The notes under the pieces were generated by a model. It was not told the DNA's origin and did no database searches. It worked only from the letters and a program-made list of their open reading frames with translations. Below are positions 37,649 to 46,947 of a stretch of DNA of 64,000 nt, piece by piece. Each line of letters starts with the position of its first letter. Position 1 is the stretch's first letter. Both the position numbers and the translations under genes were made by a program. This DNA comes from Pontibacter virosus (GTDB taxonomy: Bacteria; Bacteroidota; Bacteroidia; Cytophagales; Hymenobacteraceae), in the NCBI RefSeq assembly GCF_003096355.1, contig NZ_QEKI01000011.1:1-64000 (forward strand). The letters run 5' to 3'.

Positions 37649-38929
37649 ATGTCAAAGACCGAAAGAATTCAGGCTATCCAGCAGGACTGGCTGGTGAACC
37701 CACGTTGGACAGGTATAAAAAGACCGTATACCGCCGACGAAGTTGTAAAACTGCAGGGCTCCGTTAAAATTGAATATTCCCTGGCCCGCAACGGGGCGGA
37801 GAAACTGTGGAACAAGCTGCATACCGAAGAATATGTGGTCGGATTGGGCGCGATGACGGGTAATCAGGCGGTGCAGGAGGTGCAGGCGGGACTTAACGCC
37901 ATCTACCTAAGCGGCTGGCAGGTTGCCGCCGATGCCAACCTGGCCGGACACATGTACCCCGATCAAAGCCTGTACCCGGCAGACAGCGTGCCGAATGTGA
38001 TCAAGAAGATCAACAACGCCCTGCTGCGTGCCGACCAGATTCAAAGCGTGACCGGCGATGGTGAAATTGACTGGCTGGTGCCGATCGTGGCTGATGCAGA
38101 AGCTGGCTTCGGGGGCAACCTGAATGCTTTTGAATTGATGAAAATGATGATCGAAGCCGGTGCTGCCGGGGTGCATTTCGAGGACCAATTGTCGAGTGCC
38201 AAAAAGTGCGGGCACCTGGGTGGCAAGGTGCTGGTGCCAACGCAAGAGGCCATTAACAAGTTGGTCGCTGCGCGACTCGCAGCCGATGTGATGGGGGTGC
38301 CTACTTTGCTGGTGGCCCGCACCGACGCCGATGCCGCCAACCTGATCACGAGCGATATTGATCCGCGTGACCATGAATTCATCATACCTGGTGAGCGCAC
38401 CAGCGAGGGCTTTTACCGCGTGAATTGTGGGATCGAGCAAGGTATAGCCCGTGGCCTGGCCTATGCTCCTTATGCCGACCTGATCTGGATGGAAACGTCT
38501 ACCCCAGACCTGGAGCAGGCCCGTAGATTTGCAGAAGCCATTCATACAGAATTTCCGGGCAAGCTACTGGCTTATAACTGCTCGCCATCCTTTAACTGGG
38601 CTGCCAAATTAAGTGTGGAAGAAATGGAAACGTTCCGGGAAGAATTAGCGAAGATGGGCTACAAATTCCAGTTCATCACACTGGCCGGCTTCCATGCGCT
38701 CAACACGAGCATGTTCGAGTTAGCAAAGGCTTACAAAGCACGTGGCATGGCCGGTTACTCTGAGTTGCAGGAACGTGAGTTCGGCCTGGCGAAAGAAGGC
38801 TTCAAAGCGGTGAAGCACCAGTCTTTTGTCGGAACCGCTTATTTCGATGCCATCCAGAACACCGTTACATCCGGCACCGCCTCTACGGCTGCGCTGGTAG
38901 GCTCTACGGAAGAAGAACAGTTTCATTAA
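37649..38929 (+). CDS. aceA: Isocitrate lyase
   Basis: Cleaves isocitrate to glyoxylate and succinate. 426 residues, the size of the short bacterial type. The signature [17 protein letters not shown] holds catalytic C187; other blocks are [54 protein letters not shown] and YNCSPSFNW. Together with aceB it lets cells grow on acetate or fatty acids. Its own start is 208 bp past aceB, separated by the inverted repeat, so expression of the two may differ. A terminator follows at 38947. Confidence 0.98.
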   Translation: MSKTERIQAIQQDWLVNPRWTGIKRPYTADEVVKLQGSVKIEYSLARNGAEKLWNKLHTEEYVVGLGAMTGNQAVQEVQAGLNAIYLSGWQVAADANLAGHMYPDQSLYPADSVPNVIKKINNALLRADQIQSVTGDGEIDWLVPIVADAEAGFGGNLNAFELMKMMIEAGAAGVHFEDQLSSAKKCGHLGGKVLVPTQEAINKLVAARLAADVMGVPTLLVARTDADAANLITSDIDPRDHEFIIPGERTSEGFYRVNCGIEQGIARGLAYAPYADLIWMETSTPDLEQARRFAEAIHTEFPGKLLAYNCSPSFNWAAKLSVEEMETFREELAKMGYKFQFITLAGFHALNTSMFELAKAYKARGMAGYSELQEREFGLAKEGFKAVKHQSFVGTAYFDAIQNTVTSGTASTAALVGSTEEEQFH

Positions 38930-38946
38930 GCATGACTGCATAAAAG

Positions 38947-38985
38947 GAAAGCTCCCCTCTGTCTTGGCGATGGCGGGGAGCTTTC
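38947..38985 (+). terminator. Intrinsic terminator after aceA
   Basis: Eleven-bp stem GAAAGCTCCCC/GGGGAGCTTTC with a 17-nt loop and a following TTTAT, 17 bp past the stop. The left-arm A residues could also end the convergent CNNM gene transcript. Confidence 0.85.
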
Positions 38986-39017
38986 TTTATGGTGTCTTAA
39001 ATGATTTAAACAATTGC

Positions 39018-40067
39018 CTATTCTGTTTTGAACCCGATGCCTTTGGCTCTTTTTGCCCAGTTGTCACGCGCCCATTTCTGCATATCCTCCACGTTGTCCA
39101 TCTCGTCCATAATCTCCATGCCCAGCAGCGTTTCAATGATGTCCTCCATGGTCACGATTCCGGCCGTGCCACCGTACTCGTCCACTACCAGCGCGATGTG
39201 GTTTTGGTCTTTGAGCAGTCGACTGAAGAGCTCAGGTATAGGCATGTATTCGGTTACTACCTCAATATCACGCTTAATGCTTTTCAAGGGTAGGTTCCCC
39301 TGGTTGTCAATCAGTTTGGAAAGCACTTCGTCTTTCAGCACATAGCCATGTATATCGTCCAGACTGTTCTGGTAAACCGGGATGCGGGAAAAGCGAAGGG
39401 TCTTGGCTTGCTTGAAAAAATCGACAATCAGCATGTCTTCCTGCGCACCGTAAATAACCGTTCTAGGTGTCATCACGTGGCGCACCAGAATCTGATTAAA
39501 GCGCAGTACGTTGCGCAGTATCTGGGACTCGCTTCTCTTAAAAATGCCCTCTTTTATACCTATTTCCGCCATGGCCGTGAAGTCGGCACGGCTCAGCACA
39601 CTTTTGTCTTTGTCACGCTTCAGGCGCTTGGTAATGAACTGAGACAGTATGATGAGCGGATACAAAGGAGAGTAGATCATGATGCGCAGCGTCCTCACTG
39701 TGAAGGGCGTCAATTGCCTCCAGTAGTTGGCACCCAGTGTTTTAGGTATAATCTCGGAGAGGATCAGGATGATGATCGTGAGGATGGCAGAGATAAGGGA
39801 GAGGTACTCTTCGCCCCAAATGATCTGGGCCTGAGCACCCACACCAGCCGCCCCGATGGTGTGCGCAAAGGTGTTCACCGTCAGGATGGCAGCCAACGGA
39901 CGGTCTATATTGTCTTTAAATTCCTCAAGGTGCTTGCCTACGGTAGGGTTTTCCTGTGAGGTGATGCTTACGTGCGAGGGCGTTATGCTAAGCAAAGCTG
40001 CTTCGAGCAGAGAGCATAAAAATGAAAATACAAGTGAAATAGTAAGGTATAGGAATAGTAAACCCAT
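39018..40067 (-). CDS. CNNM/HlyC-CorC family transporter (DUF21 plus CBS pair)
   Basis: 349 residues. The N-terminal DUF21 transmembrane domain (about 1-150) shows LYLTISLVFSFLCSLLEAALLS and AILTIIILILSEIIPKTLGANY, the conserved SEIIPK motif. A CBS pair follows (about 195-320: VRHVMTPRTVIYG and LVVDEYGGTAGIVTMEDIIETLLG). Unlike many relatives it ends soon after the CBS pair and lacks a clear C-terminal CorC_HlyC domain. The family is linked to Mg or Co efflux and resistance. Stand-alone gene in the inner membrane. Confidence 0.92.
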   Translation of the reverse strand: MGLLFLYLTISLVFSFLCSLLEAALLSITPSHVSITSQENPTVGKHLEEFKDNIDRPLAAILTVNTFAHTIGAAGVGAQAQIIWGEEYLSLISAILTIIILILSEIIPKTLGANYWRQLTPFTVRTLRIMIYSPLYPLIILSQFITKRLKRDKDKSVLSRADFTAMAEIGIKEGIFKRSESQILRNVLRFNQILVRHVMTPRTVIYGAQEDMLIVDFFKQAKTLRFSRIPVYQNSLDDIHGYVLKDEVLSKLIDNQGNLPLKSIKRDIEVVTEYMPIPELFSRLLKDQNHIALVVDEYGGTAGIVTMEDIIETLLGMEIMDEMDNVEDMQKWARDNWAKRAKGIGFKTE

Positions 40068-40147
40068 GTAGGTAGATACGGTTATGGTTAGTCTATGACA
40101 ATCCTAATCCAGAGACGTCAAAGATTAAGGGATCAAAGATACTGAAA

Positions 40148-40540
40148 TTAATGCACCACGCGCAGCACCGGCTCTTCTAGCGGCGTACGCGTCTCTGGGT
40201 CCACTGTAAAATAGCCCACCATACTTGGCCCATACCCCAGATTAAGCTCCACAAATTTATCTTGTTCAGGCAGCATACCAATCACCTCTTGCTGCAGGTT
40301 TTTATACTTTTCCAGCAAATCTTTCAGCTTCTGCTCTTTATCGTTCAGCGTGTTCTGCGGTTGTCCGTCAGTCAGTTGCTGTTCAGTAGTTTGCTCCGGA
40401 TCGAAGTCAGATCGCATACTTTGCAACGACAGCAGTTCTACCTCCAGCAGCCGGATGTCACGTTCCACATGCAGGTATTCTTTCACTTTTTCTTCTAGCG
40501 GAACGAGTGATTCGTCCAGGTATTCAATCAGGTTTTCCAT
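40148..40540 (-). CDS. Hypothetical coiled-coil protein
   Basis: 130 residues, no signal peptide or membrane segment. Heptad-like helices at about 5-45 (LVPLEEKVKEYLHVERDIRLLEVELLSLQ) and 65-90 (DKEQKLKDLLEKYKNLQQEV), separated by a Gln/Thr-rich linker, and a C-terminal beta-like part (ELNLGYGPSMVGYFTVDPETRTPL). I do not recognise the family. Isolated between the CNNM gene and the aldehyde dehydrogenase gene on the same strand. Coding is supported by its length, helical pattern and codon use like its neighbours. Confidence 0.6.
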   Translation of the reverse strand: MENLIEYLDESLVPLEEKVKEYLHVERDIRLLEVELLSLQSMRSDFDPEQTTEQQLTDGQPQNTLNDKEQKLKDLLEKYKNLQQEVIGMLPEQDKFVELNLGYGPSMVGYFTVDPETRTPLEEPVLRVVH

Positions 40541-40658
40541 TTCTTATCAGGTATAGCAGGGTATACAGCTCCTATACGGAAAATTCCCCTGTTTATTTTC
40601 ATACGTGAAGAGCTATGGTACGGCTACATGCCTGCTGAAGGTATACCTATACCTGGAC

Positions 40659-42089
40659 TTACAGCCATTTGAAAACCTTTCTGATAAAGGCCAGCCGGTT
40701 GCCGTAAGGCGGATAGCGCAACGGGAGGTCGATCCAGGTGCCGCGGTGCACCACGCTCTTCTGATTCGAGAAAAGCTCAAAACTGGCCTGCCCGTGGTAG
40801 CTGCCCACACCACTCTCGCCTACACCGCCGAAAGGCAGCTTGGGATTAATGAGATGTGAGATGGTATCGTTGATGCAACCGCCTCCAAAGTGCGCTTGCT
40901 CGAGCACTTGCTGCTGCTGCCATTTGTCAGAAGAGAAAAAGTAAAGCGCCAGGGGCTTTTCTCTTGTGTTGACCTGCCGGATGGCTTCATCCAAATAGGT
41001 ATAGGTAAGCACAGGCAGGATAGGACCGAAAATTTCGTCCTGCATGACGGGGTGCTGCCAGCTCACCTGATCCAGCACAGTAGGAGCGATAAAGCGGCTT
41101 TCGGGATCGTGCTGTCCGCCGATGCGAATCACGCCATGCTGCAGGTAGCTGCTCAGACGCTGGTAATGCCGGTCGCTGATAATGCGGGCGAAGTCCGGGC
41201 TGTGTCGTGGCGAGTCGCCATAAAACTCCTGAATGGCGATGCGAAGCCTTTCGATCAGCTCGTCTTTCACCTGCTCATGCACCAGCAGGTAGTCAGGGGC
41301 CACACAAGTCTGACCGGCGTTCATAAATTTCCCCCAGGCAATGCGCCTTGCTGCCAGCCCAAGGTCGGCATCTTCTGCTACGATCACCGGACTTTTACCG
41401 CCCAGCTCCAGCGTAACCGGAGTCAGGTGTTCGGAGGCCGCTTTCATGACGACCCGGCCCACCTGGGTGCTGCCTGTGAAAAAGATATAGTCGAACCGCT
41501 GAGCCAGTAGGTGCTGCGTAGTAGTCACACCACCTTCCACCACAGCGACCAGGCGCCGATCAAACGTGTCGGAGATGAGCCGCGAAATAACAGCCGAAGT
41601 GGCAGGAGTGAGTTCAGACGGCTTGATGATGGCGCAGTTGCCCGCTGCCAGGGCACCGATCAGCGGATTGAGCACCAGTTGCAATGGGTAGTTCCAGGGG
41701 CCGATGATGAGGGCAACGCCATAAGGCTGTGAGTAAATGTAACTGCGGGCCGGGAAGTTTAGCAGCGTTTCGCTTACGGGTTGTGGCTTGGCCCAGCGCA
41801 CGATATTTTTGAGTACAAGCTGAAGTTCTTTTTCAACGAAGCCTATCTCGGTGGTAAAAGTTTCAAAAGCCGGCTTCCGGAAGTCGGCATACATGGCATC
41901 GATCAGCTCCTGCTCGTGGCTGCGCACGGCCTCCAGTAAGTGACGGAGCTGCTCCTTGCGAAAGCTGACGCTTAAGGTGTGGCCTCCGGCAAAAAAGGCG
42001 CGTTGCTGCTGCAGCAGGTCGAGCACGGCCTGCGGGTCTGCTTCCCTGGCGGGGCTGACCTTGGTTACAAAGGTGTTTGTAGCGTTCAT
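40659..42089 (-). CDS. Aldehyde dehydrogenase, ALDH3-like
   Basis: 476 residues from the ATG at 42089 (MNATNTFVTKV); an earlier ATG at 42161 would overlap the upstream SDR gene. Class 3 features: IGPWNYPLQLVLNPLIGALAAGNC, FFTGSTQVGRVV for the nucleotide, LELGGKSPVIV with the general base Glu, and catalytic C262 (NAGQTCVAPDYLL). The C-terminal part has PFGGVGESGVGSYHG. Oxidises medium or long-chain aldehydes to acids with NAD(P). It follows the SDR gene by 13 bp, so alcohol or ketone to aldehyde to acid chemistry may be combined. Confidence 0.93.
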   Translation of the reverse strand: MNATNTFVTKVSPAREADPQAVLDLLQQQRAFFAGGHTLSVSFRKEQLRHLLEAVRSHEQELIDAMYADFRKPAFETFTTEIGFVEKELQLVLKNIVRWAKPQPVSETLLNFPARSYIYSQPYGVALIIGPWNYPLQLVLNPLIGALAAGNCAIIKPSELTPATSAVISRLISDTFDRRLVAVVEGGVTTTQHLLAQRFDYIFFTGSTQVGRVVMKAASEHLTPVTLELGGKSPVIVAEDADLGLAARRIAWGKFMNAGQTCVAPDYLLVHEQVKDELIERLRIAIQEFYGDSPRHSPDFARIISDRHYQRLSSYLQHGVIRIGGQHDPESRFIAPTVLDQVSWQHPVMQDEIFGPILPVLTYTYLDEAIRQVNTREKPLALYFFSSDKWQQQQVLEQAHFGGGCINDTISHLINPKLPFGGVGESGVGSYHGQASFELFSNQKSVVHRGTWIDLPLRYPPYGNRLAFIRKVFKWL

Positions 42090-42102
42090 AGCGGGTGAAT
42101 GG

Positions 42103-42951
42103 TTAGGGTTTGGTTGCGTAAGCCGGTTTTGGGTCAGCAGCCGGTCGGCCGGTAAAATCATTCATAGAGGTATAGACCCCAAACCAGCGGCCTGCCACCG
42201 TATCGAAGACACGGGTGGGTAAAATGCCACGAAGGAAGGGGAGGAGGTTCACGATAAAAGGTTTGCGCAGCAGGATCCTGTTACGCTCCACGGCCTGCAG
42301 TATGGCTTCTGTGATCACTTCAGGCTGCAGGATCGGGGTTAGGAGCGGCGCTCTTACACCGGCAAACATACCGGTGTCGATGTAGCTGGGCGTGACGGTT
42401 GTAACTTTCAGGTTGGGTCCGGTCTGCTCGAGTTCCAGCCGCAGGCTTTCAGACCAGCCGAGCACCGCCCACTTGCTGGCCGCATACACACTCATGCGCG
42501 GATTGGGAAGCAGGCTGGCAGCCGAGGCAATGTTCACAATGTGCCCAGATCCGCGCGCGACCATGGCAGGCAAAAAGGCCTGGGTCACCAGCATGGCGCC
42601 CAGCACATTTACCTGCAGCGTCCGCTCAATTTCGGCCATGCTGTGTTCTACAAAAGGCTTGCCCACCACAATGCCGGCATTGTTGATCAGGATCTCCGGT
42701 GCGCCAAACCGGCTTTGTACATCTTCAGCCGCCTGTTGCACCTGTGCCGCATCGCCTATGTTCACTTGCCAGGTATGCACTTCGTGGTCGGCTTTACTGA
42801 ATTCCTGATAAGTCTGCTGCAGCCCAGTGGGGTTAATGTCCCACACCAGTACACGGATAGCACCGCGCTGCAGGCATTTGCTGCCCATCAGTTTGCCTAT
42901 GCCGGAGGCTCCTCCAGTGATGAGCACTGTACTTTTCCTGATGTGGGTCAT
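42103..42951 (-). CDS. SDR family oxidoreductase
   Basis: 282 residues from the ATG at 42951 (MTHIRKSTVLITG), chosen because it sits directly before the Rossmann motif TGGASGIGK. NNAG, the catalytic Ser region (VNIASAAS) and YAASK are all present, so the enzyme should be active with NAD(P). The C-terminal stretch (LLPFLRGILPTRVFDTVAGRWFGV) is hydrophobic and resembles membrane-associated SDRs acting on lipids. Forms a two-gene unit with the ALDH3-like gene. Substrate unknown; fatty alcohol or aldehyde metabolism is a guess from the pairing. Confidence 0.9.
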   Translation of the reverse strand: MTHIRKSTVLITGGASGIGKLMGSKCLQRGAIRVLVWDINPTGLQQTYQEFSKADHEVHTWQVNIGDAAQVQQAAEDVQSRFGAPEILINNAGIVVGKPFVEHSMAEIERTLQVNVLGAMLVTQAFLPAMVARGSGHIVNIASAASLLPNPRMSVYAASKWAVLGWSESLRLELEQTGPNLKVTTVTPSYIDTGMFAGVRAPLLTPILQPEVITEAILQAVERNRILLRKPFIVNLLPFLRGILPTRVFDTVAGRWFGVYTSMNDFTGRPAADPKPAYATKP

Positions 42952-43174
42952 GTGGCTTTTTTTGAAATTATCTGTATTTCGCAAGCATAATATAGGAGAA
43001 TAAGGTCATATACAAAAATTATTATGTATTTATCCTCAGTATGATGCGCAAATAAAGTCATGCAATACCTGGCCGCGTATTGTGTGGCTGCTTAGGTGTT
43101 ATACCATTAAACCTGCTGGTTGGGTCAGGTATAAATTCTCCCGGTATTTCCCAACTCAGACTTACGCTTCTTTG

Positions 43175-43182
43175 TATCTTTG
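43175..43182 (+). promoter_or_regulatory. Candidate -7 element for the HMG-CoA lyase gene
   Basis: TATCTTTG matches the Bacteroidota TAnnTTTG -7 consensus, 25 bp before the ATG at 43208. A matching TTG at the -33 spacing is not clear. Confidence 0.45.
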
Positions 43183-43207
43183 GCAAAACGACCAAAATCG
43201 CTTTTCT

Positions 43208-44068
43208 ATGATAAACGATACCATCAAAATAATCGAGTGCCCCCGCGATGCCATGCAGGGCCTGCACGATTTTATACCTACGCAGACCAAGATCGACTAC
43301 ATCAACAAGCTGCTGAAGGTGGGCTTCGACACGATTGACTTTGGTAGTTTTGTATCGCCCAAAGCCATCCCGCAGCTAGCTGACACTACCGAGGTGTTGG
43401 CTGGGCTGGACCTGAGCAGCACCCGCTCTAAACTGCTGGCCATCATTGCCAATGTGCGGGGCGCAGAGGAGGCGGCTTCCCACAAAGCAATCGATTACCT
43501 GGGCTTTCCCCTTTCGGTATCAGAGACATTTCAGCAGCGCAACACCAACAAGAGCATCGCCGAGGCCATGACCCAACTGGCGCAGATACAGGACATTTGC
43601 CAGCACCAGGACAAAACGCTCGTGACCTACATTTCCATGGGTTTCGGCAATCCGTACAACGACCCCTGGGATGCAGCCACCGTGATTCGTTTTGTAGAGG
43701 AACTGGATAAGATGGGCGTACAGATCATCTCGCTTTCAGATACCATTGGCGTTTCCAATCCGGAGAACATTACCTACCTGTTCAGCGAACTGGTGCCCGC
43801 TTTTCCGCACATCGAGTTTGGCGCGCACCTGCATACCACTCCGACTACCTGGCAAGAGAAAGTGGAGGCCGCGTACGGGGCCGGTTGTCGTCGGTTTGAC
43901 GGGGCCATGCGCGGGTATGGCGGTTGCCCGATGGCCAAAGATGAACTGGTGGGCAATATGGCGACTGAAAATTTGGTCGGCTACTTCGAAAATAATGCCT
44001 TAAATTTGAAGCTCGACAAAGAGGCTTTCGCTGCTGTGCTGGCAGCTTCAGGCTCTGTTTTCTCCTGA
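43208..44068 (+). CDS. Hydroxymethylglutaryl-CoA lyase family protein
   Basis: 286 residues from the ATG at 43208 (MINDTIKIIECPRDAMQGL); the frame is open further upstream but the promoter element at 43175 and the family N-terminus support this start. DRE-TIM metallolyase barrel: the opening ECPRDAMQG replaces the usual VEVGPRDGLQ, SLSDTIGVSNP and FGAHLHTTP carry metal ligands, and GYGGCPMAKDELVGNMATE holds the catalytic Cys loop. Cleaves HMG-CoA to acetoacetate and acetyl-CoA in leucine breakdown. Two bp before the next gene, lutA-like. Confidence 0.88.
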   Translation: MINDTIKIIECPRDAMQGLHDFIPTQTKIDYINKLLKVGFDTIDFGSFVSPKAIPQLADTTEVLAGLDLSSTRSKLLAIIANVRGAEEAASHKAIDYLGFPLSVSETFQQRNTNKSIAEAMTQLAQIQDICQHQDKTLVTYISMGFGNPYNDPWDAATVIRFVEELDKMGVQIISLSDTIGVSNPENITYLFSELVPAFPHIEFGAHLHTTPTTWQEKVEAAYGAGCRRFDGAMRGYGGCPMAKDELVGNMATENLVGYFENNALNLKLDKEAFAAVLAASGSVFS

Positions 44069-44070
44069 TT

Positions 44071-44811
44071 ATGGCAAGAAGAACAATTGTAGATATTTTT
44101 ATCCCCTGCTTCGTGGACCAGCTACACCCCGAGACAGGTATGAGCATGGTGAAAGTACTAGAGGGCCTGGGCTGCGAGGTAAACTATAACCCCAACCAGA
44201 CCTGCTGCGGACAGCCTGCTTTTAATGCCGGTTTTTTTGACGAAGCCCGCGAAGTAGCCAACAAGTTTCTCGACGATTTCTCAAACGAAACGTCGCACTA
44301 CATTGTGGCGCCCTCGGCAAGCTGCGTTGGGATGGTGCGCAATGCCTACCAGGATATTTTCGTGAAGTCATCGAAACTGGTGAAGTACCGCGCCATGCAG
44401 AAGAAGGTGTTCGAACTGACCGAATTTCTGACTGACGTGCTGAAAGTATCGCAGGTGCCCGGCGCCCGCCTCGACGGCAAAGCCACCTACCACGATTCCT
44501 GCAGCGCCCTGCGCGAGTGCCACATCAAGGAAGGGCCGCGTGTGCTGCTGCAAGGCGTGCACGGGCTGGAAATGATCGAAATGGAAGACACTGAAACCTG
44601 CTGCGGCTTTGGCGGCACCTTTGCCGTGAAGTTCGAATCCATATCAGTAGCGATGGCAGAGCAAAAAGTAGAAAATGCGCTGGCAACCGGTGCCGACTAC
44701 ATCATCTCCACGGACAGCAGTTGTCTCATGCACCTCAACGGTTACATACAGAAAAACAAGAAGCCGATCAAAACCATGCACATTGCCGACGTGTTGGCCA
44801 GTGGCTGGTAA
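44071..44811 (+). CDS. LutA/YkgE-like (Fe-S) oxidoreductase subunit
   Basis: 246 residues with the two cysteine-rich CCG-type domains of the LutA/GlpC family: NQTCCGQPAFNAGFFDEAR in the first half and ETCCGFGGTFAVKFE in the second, plus FIPCFVDQLHPE and YHDSCSALRE. In Bacillus, LutA works with LutB and LutC in L-lactate oxidation; no lutB or lutC gene is in the window, so they may be elsewhere. It is almost contiguous with the HMG-CoA lyase gene. A terminator flanked by GGTATA copies follows. Confidence 0.9.
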   Translation: MARRTIVDIFIPCFVDQLHPETGMSMVKVLEGLGCEVNYNPNQTCCGQPAFNAGFFDEAREVANKFLDDFSNETSHYIVAPSASCVGMVRNAYQDIFVKSSKLVKYRAMQKKVFELTEFLTDVLKVSQVPGARLDGKATYHDSCSALRECHIKEGPRVLLQGVHGLEMIEMEDTETCCGFGGTFAVKFESISVAMAEQKVENALATGADYIISTDSSCLMHLNGYIQKNKKPIKTMHIADVLASGW

Positions 44812-44840
44812 GTTATAAACGACAGGTATAGGTATAAAGT

Positions 44841-44872
44841 AGCGGCCTCACTCTGGAAAGGGTGAGGCCGCT
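44841..44872. terminator. Bidirectional terminator between lutA-like gene and barrel protein gene
   Basis: Perfect 11-bp stem AGCGGCCTCAC/GTGAGGCCGCT with a 10-nt loop, between two convergent genes. Copies of GGTATA lie on both sides (44825-44830, 44831-44836 and 44884-44889). Confidence 0.75.
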
Positions 44873-44895
44873 GTTCGTTTACAGGTATAGGGAGT

Positions 44896-45615
44896 CTATT
44901 TTCCGAGAAAATAAGAGATTCCAAAGTTCAGGTGCAGACTTGAGAAATCAAACAGGAGCACATTTCTTTTAAGGGTATACTCCCTTCTTTCAAATTCATC
45001 AGGTGAGTAATAATAATCTGAGTGTTCTCTTGCTGCATCAGTAGTGACGCGGTTGTATGTAAGCGCACCCAGGCTTGCTGTAAACCCTATTTTATTGGAA
45101 GCAAAAAAAGTAAGGCCGGGAGAAAAGGATCCATTTAGCGTGGTAGCATCAAACTCATATAAGAAATGATATGAATAAGGTGCATCCGAATTGCTGCTGA
45201 TGTCGTGATACTCCTGATTGCTGACGCCAACTGAAAGCGTGCCGTGCAAGGCGAGTTTTTCAGTCAGGTACTTGTATTGCCTGGCGTACACGCTCGCGCC
45301 CGTTGTTTTTTGACTCAGCTTCCAGGTACTTTTGAAACCTTCCATATACCTTATATTCTCGTTGGCAGACTTATACCTGTGTGCAGTCGCCCCGATTTCC
45401 AGGTTATCCTTTATCAGAAATCCTATGGATGGCGATACAAAATAGTTGTAATGCTCATACTCATATAGTGGGCTGTTTTTCTCTTTGTCGGTCTCGGATT
45501 TTGATTGTGTATAGCCCAATTCTCCCGTCAGCACCAGAGTGCCTTTTGTGGTTTGTGCCTGCACGCTGTAAGCCAGCAAACCCGTAATCGCTAGTATAGT
45601 CAGTTTCTTCACCAT
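44896..45615 (-). CDS. Outer membrane beta-barrel protein, paralog A
   Basis: 239 residues with a signal peptide (MVKKLTILAITGLLAYSVQAQ) and alternating beta-strand pattern: TKGTLVLTGELGYTQ, YFVSPSIGFLIKDNLEIGATAHRY, LSFDFSSLHLNFGISYFLGK-type end. It shares layout with the next gene: TKGTLVLTG/TQGSLVVSG openings, a FLIKDNLEIG/YFIKDGLEVG block, an LALHGTLSVG/LQLHGTAYAS block and GISYFLGK/GFSYFISR ends. Probably small outer-membrane barrels of unknown function, seven bp apart in one operon. Confidence 0.75.
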   Translation of the reverse strand: MVKKLTILAITGLLAYSVQAQTTKGTLVLTGELGYTQSKSETDKEKNSPLYEYEHYNYFVSPSIGFLIKDNLEIGATAHRYKSANENIRYMEGFKSTWKLSQKTTGASVYARQYKYLTEKLALHGTLSVGVSNQEYHDISSNSDAPYSYHFLYEFDATTLNGSFSPGLTFFASNKIGFTASLGALTYNRVTTDAAREHSDYYYSPDEFERREYTLKRNVLLFDFSSLHLNFGISYFLGK

Positions 45616-45622
45616 GATCGGA

Positions 45623-46285
45623 CTAGCGGGAAATGAAATAACTGAAACCTACACCGATGCTGCTAGGAGAAAAATTGGCATTAAAAGAGTTGCTTCCTCT
45701 GCTCCAATCATAGGGTTGATTTTCCTTCGACTTTTCCCTGCTGCGATCATAAGAGATATTGCCAAACACAGCCGTGAATCCTAGCCGTGGCGTGGCAAAA
45801 TAAGTAAGGCCGGGGTAAACGCCTATACCTAAACTGTTATGAGTACTCACAACCTCAGATGATGCGCCCTGGTTGTTTTTGGCCGTTTGGTTGCCGATGC
45901 CAAAAGAAGCATAGGCTGTGCCATGCAACTGAAGCTGTTCAAAAAGTGGAATATATTTCCGGACATAGGGATTGAGACTGATCGTTTTAGTTCTGTTGGT
46001 ATGTTTTGCTCCCTCCGTTTTACTTATACTGGTCTGATGCCTCAAACCCAAACCTGTACCTACTTCAAGACCGTCCTTTATAAAATAACCTACAGTGGGA
46101 TTTAGGTTGATACTGCGTGAGATGCCTTTGCTTTCGGAAGTGTTGTCCGTGTTTTCGGAGACTTCATTATTGAAATACACCGACCCTGATACGACCAAGG
46201 AGCCCTGGGTCGTTTGCGGAATAGTTTGAGCATAAGCCCCGGCACCCAGTAATGCCAGCATGGCAGTTGTAAAGATTTTCTTCAT
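45623..46285 (-). CDS. Outer membrane beta-barrel protein, paralog B
   Basis: 220 residues; signal peptide MKKIFTTAMLALLGAGAYAQ, then a barrel with QGSLVVSGSVYFNNE, NPTVGYFIKDGLEVGTGLGL and a C-terminal VGFSYFISR. Tandem paralog of the following gene, the block order being the same while the strands differ in sequence, so the duplication is not recent. First gene of the pair. No partner gene hints at substrate. The 660 bp upstream contain no gene. Confidence 0.75.
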   Translation of the reverse strand: MKKIFTTAMLALLGAGAYAQTIPQTTQGSLVVSGSVYFNNEVSENTDNTSESKGISRSINLNPTVGYFIKDGLEVGTGLGLRHQTSISKTEGAKHTNRTKTISLNPYVRKYIPLFEQLQLHGTAYASFGIGNQTAKNNQGASSEVVSTHNSLGIGVYPGLTYFATPRLGFTAVFGNISYDRSREKSKENQPYDWSRGSNSFNANFSPSSIGVGFSYFISR

Positions 46286-46947
46286 GTTTGTTTTTTAAGG
46301 TTAGGACACATGAAAGGCAACAAATGTGCCAGTATTGTAATATCGGAATATTCTAATGTGATAAACTCGTGGAGGCTAGCCACTGCAGGGTATCGGTTTT
46401 ATAGTTATGCGTAGAAACACGTAGGTTAAGAGCTGATAATACTGAAAATGCCTGAACGACAACTAATTAGTGCCTTTTGAGATGACCTCTCCAAATCGTT
46501 ATCGTATAAGAATACAAAACACGGATGAGGCGTTTATGAAGCCTGGTTTTAGGTTGGTTAAACCAGGTATTTTACGCTAGACGAGCGTGCTGCCGAAACG
46601 AACGTTGTTTTTAATATGATCATGGACTTGCCGCTATCTGGGGTGCGTTTAGCGGTTTGTGCATGTTTATAGGGGAGTCGGTATCTGTTATTTTATAATG
46701 CAGGCGGTTGGAACCGGCTCCCTTTTTTTCTCCTCTGTCATACGAATCCCCTTTCGGTTTTAACCCATCATCTGCCAGGCCATTCATAGTCCTCTTCCAG
46801 GGGTTTCACGGAAAAAGTGCCTCTGACCATACTTTGCGGTATTATACGGCCTAACTACGTGCAAAACGGTATTTGTGCCCCGCCTAGCCTACCAGCCGTA
46901 TACTTCAGCGTATAAAGCGCAACGAATGCACGGACACGCTCAAGGCT
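46286..46947. other. Gene-free region with a plus-strand terminator-like hairpin
   Basis: 662 bp without a supported coding sequence between the divergent barrel gene and the transporter-like gene. At 46673-46682 and 46713-46722 the arms GGGAGTCGGT/ACCGGCTCCC pair (one G-U) and are followed by seven T residues on the plus strand (46723-46729). As no plus-strand gene precedes it, this could be the end of a small RNA or of a leader transcript. Confidence 0.45.
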
